From positions 1 to 64,000 of the forward strand of contig NZ_APNG01000011.1 in assembly GCF_040361255.1 (NCBI RefSeq): DNA of 64,000 bases, read 5' to 3'. This DNA comes from Salinisphaera sp040361255 (lineage in GTDB: Bacteria > Pseudomonadota > Gammaproteobacteria > Nevskiales > Salinisphaeraceae). The translations under genes were made by a program, and so were the position numbers. The notes below the pieces were generated by a model that made no database searches, was not told where the DNA came from, and saw only the letters and a list, made by a program, of their open reading frames with translations. How positions within the stretch are numbered: position 1 is the stretch's first letter; every line of letters begins with the position of its first letter. Positions 63,932 through 64,000 of this stretch are shown here, in pieces.

Positions 63932-64000
63932 TTAAACAGTGTCGATACGCGCGGCGATCGCCGGGGATACCGGCACCGGAAAATCCAGCAGCATCTGACC
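63932..64000 (-). CDS. C-terminal end of an upstream operon gene (partial)
   Basis: Reading leftwards from the window edge, an open frame of 22 codons (GQMLLDFPVPVSPAIAARID then two residues) ends at a TAA 12 bp before the acyl-CoA dehydrogenase start codon. The spacing suits an operon neighbour. The fragment is too short to identify, and the reading frame is tentative. Confidence 0.4.
   Translation of the reverse strand, partial: GQMLLDFPVPVSPAIAARIDTV

Overview
The window is GC-rich, gene-dense proteobacterial chromosome. It carries a 13-gene NADH dehydrogenase I operon with fused nuoCD, an Hsp15-type S4 protein, thiC, purD, azurin and a cytochrome c fusion. Together these point to an aerobic gammaproteobacterium, possibly a marine or halophilic lineage; the lineage is a guess. 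No phage, insertion sequence or CRISPR array was seen. Apart from one AT-rich patch near 50.9-52.1 kb, composition looks even.

Layout. 0-21 kb is housekeeping and accessory genes: a secreted minimal ATP-dependent DNA ligase, small redox and detoxification genes (MAPEG, ABM monooxygenase, old yellow enzyme, zinc alcohol dehydrogenase, GST, GFA protein), a ParE-type toxin-antitoxin pair, azurin, an orphan type IV pilin, ComEA, a histone-deacetylase-like hydrolase, thiC, and the pncB-pncA NAD salvage pair. 20.4-26.3 kb is lipid-centred: two tandem DUF374 acyltransferase-like genes, a fatty acyl-AMP ligase fused to an acyl carrier domain, a cytochrome P450, and a divergent 4'-phosphopantetheinyl transferase. 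26.2-33.7 kb holds a Nudix hydrolase, an LpxH-like phosphoesterase, purD, a three-gene operon (retropepsin-like zinc protease, inactive transglutaminase with seven membrane helices, RimK-like ATP-grasp ligase), a phospholipid N-methyltransferase and an acireductone-dioxygenase-like protein.

33.9-50.9 kb is central respiration: an aconitase divergent from nuoABCDEFGHIJKLMN, with a Fur-box-like palindrome between them. The AT-rich patch follows nuoN and holds a coiled-coil membrane protein convergent with, and overlapping, an orphan GT51 transglycosylase. 52.1-56.6 kb has a GlcD-type FAD oxidase, a TIGR01777 epimerase, tRNA-Gly(CCC), and a tetraheme protein that looks like a TsdB-TsdA fusion.

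57.2-63.9 kb is one leftward operon: acyl-CoA dehydrogenase, carboxylase beta, acyl-CoA dehydrogenase, enoyl-CoA hydratase, biotin-carrying carboxylase alpha. Its order matches the acyclic terpene (atu) pathway, with an extra dehydrogenase at the front, and it probably degrades a methyl-branched or terpenoid acyl-CoA. It continues upstream beyond the window.

CDS starts were chosen from ribosome-binding sites, overlaps and family length. All functions are assigned by reading motifs, without database searches.
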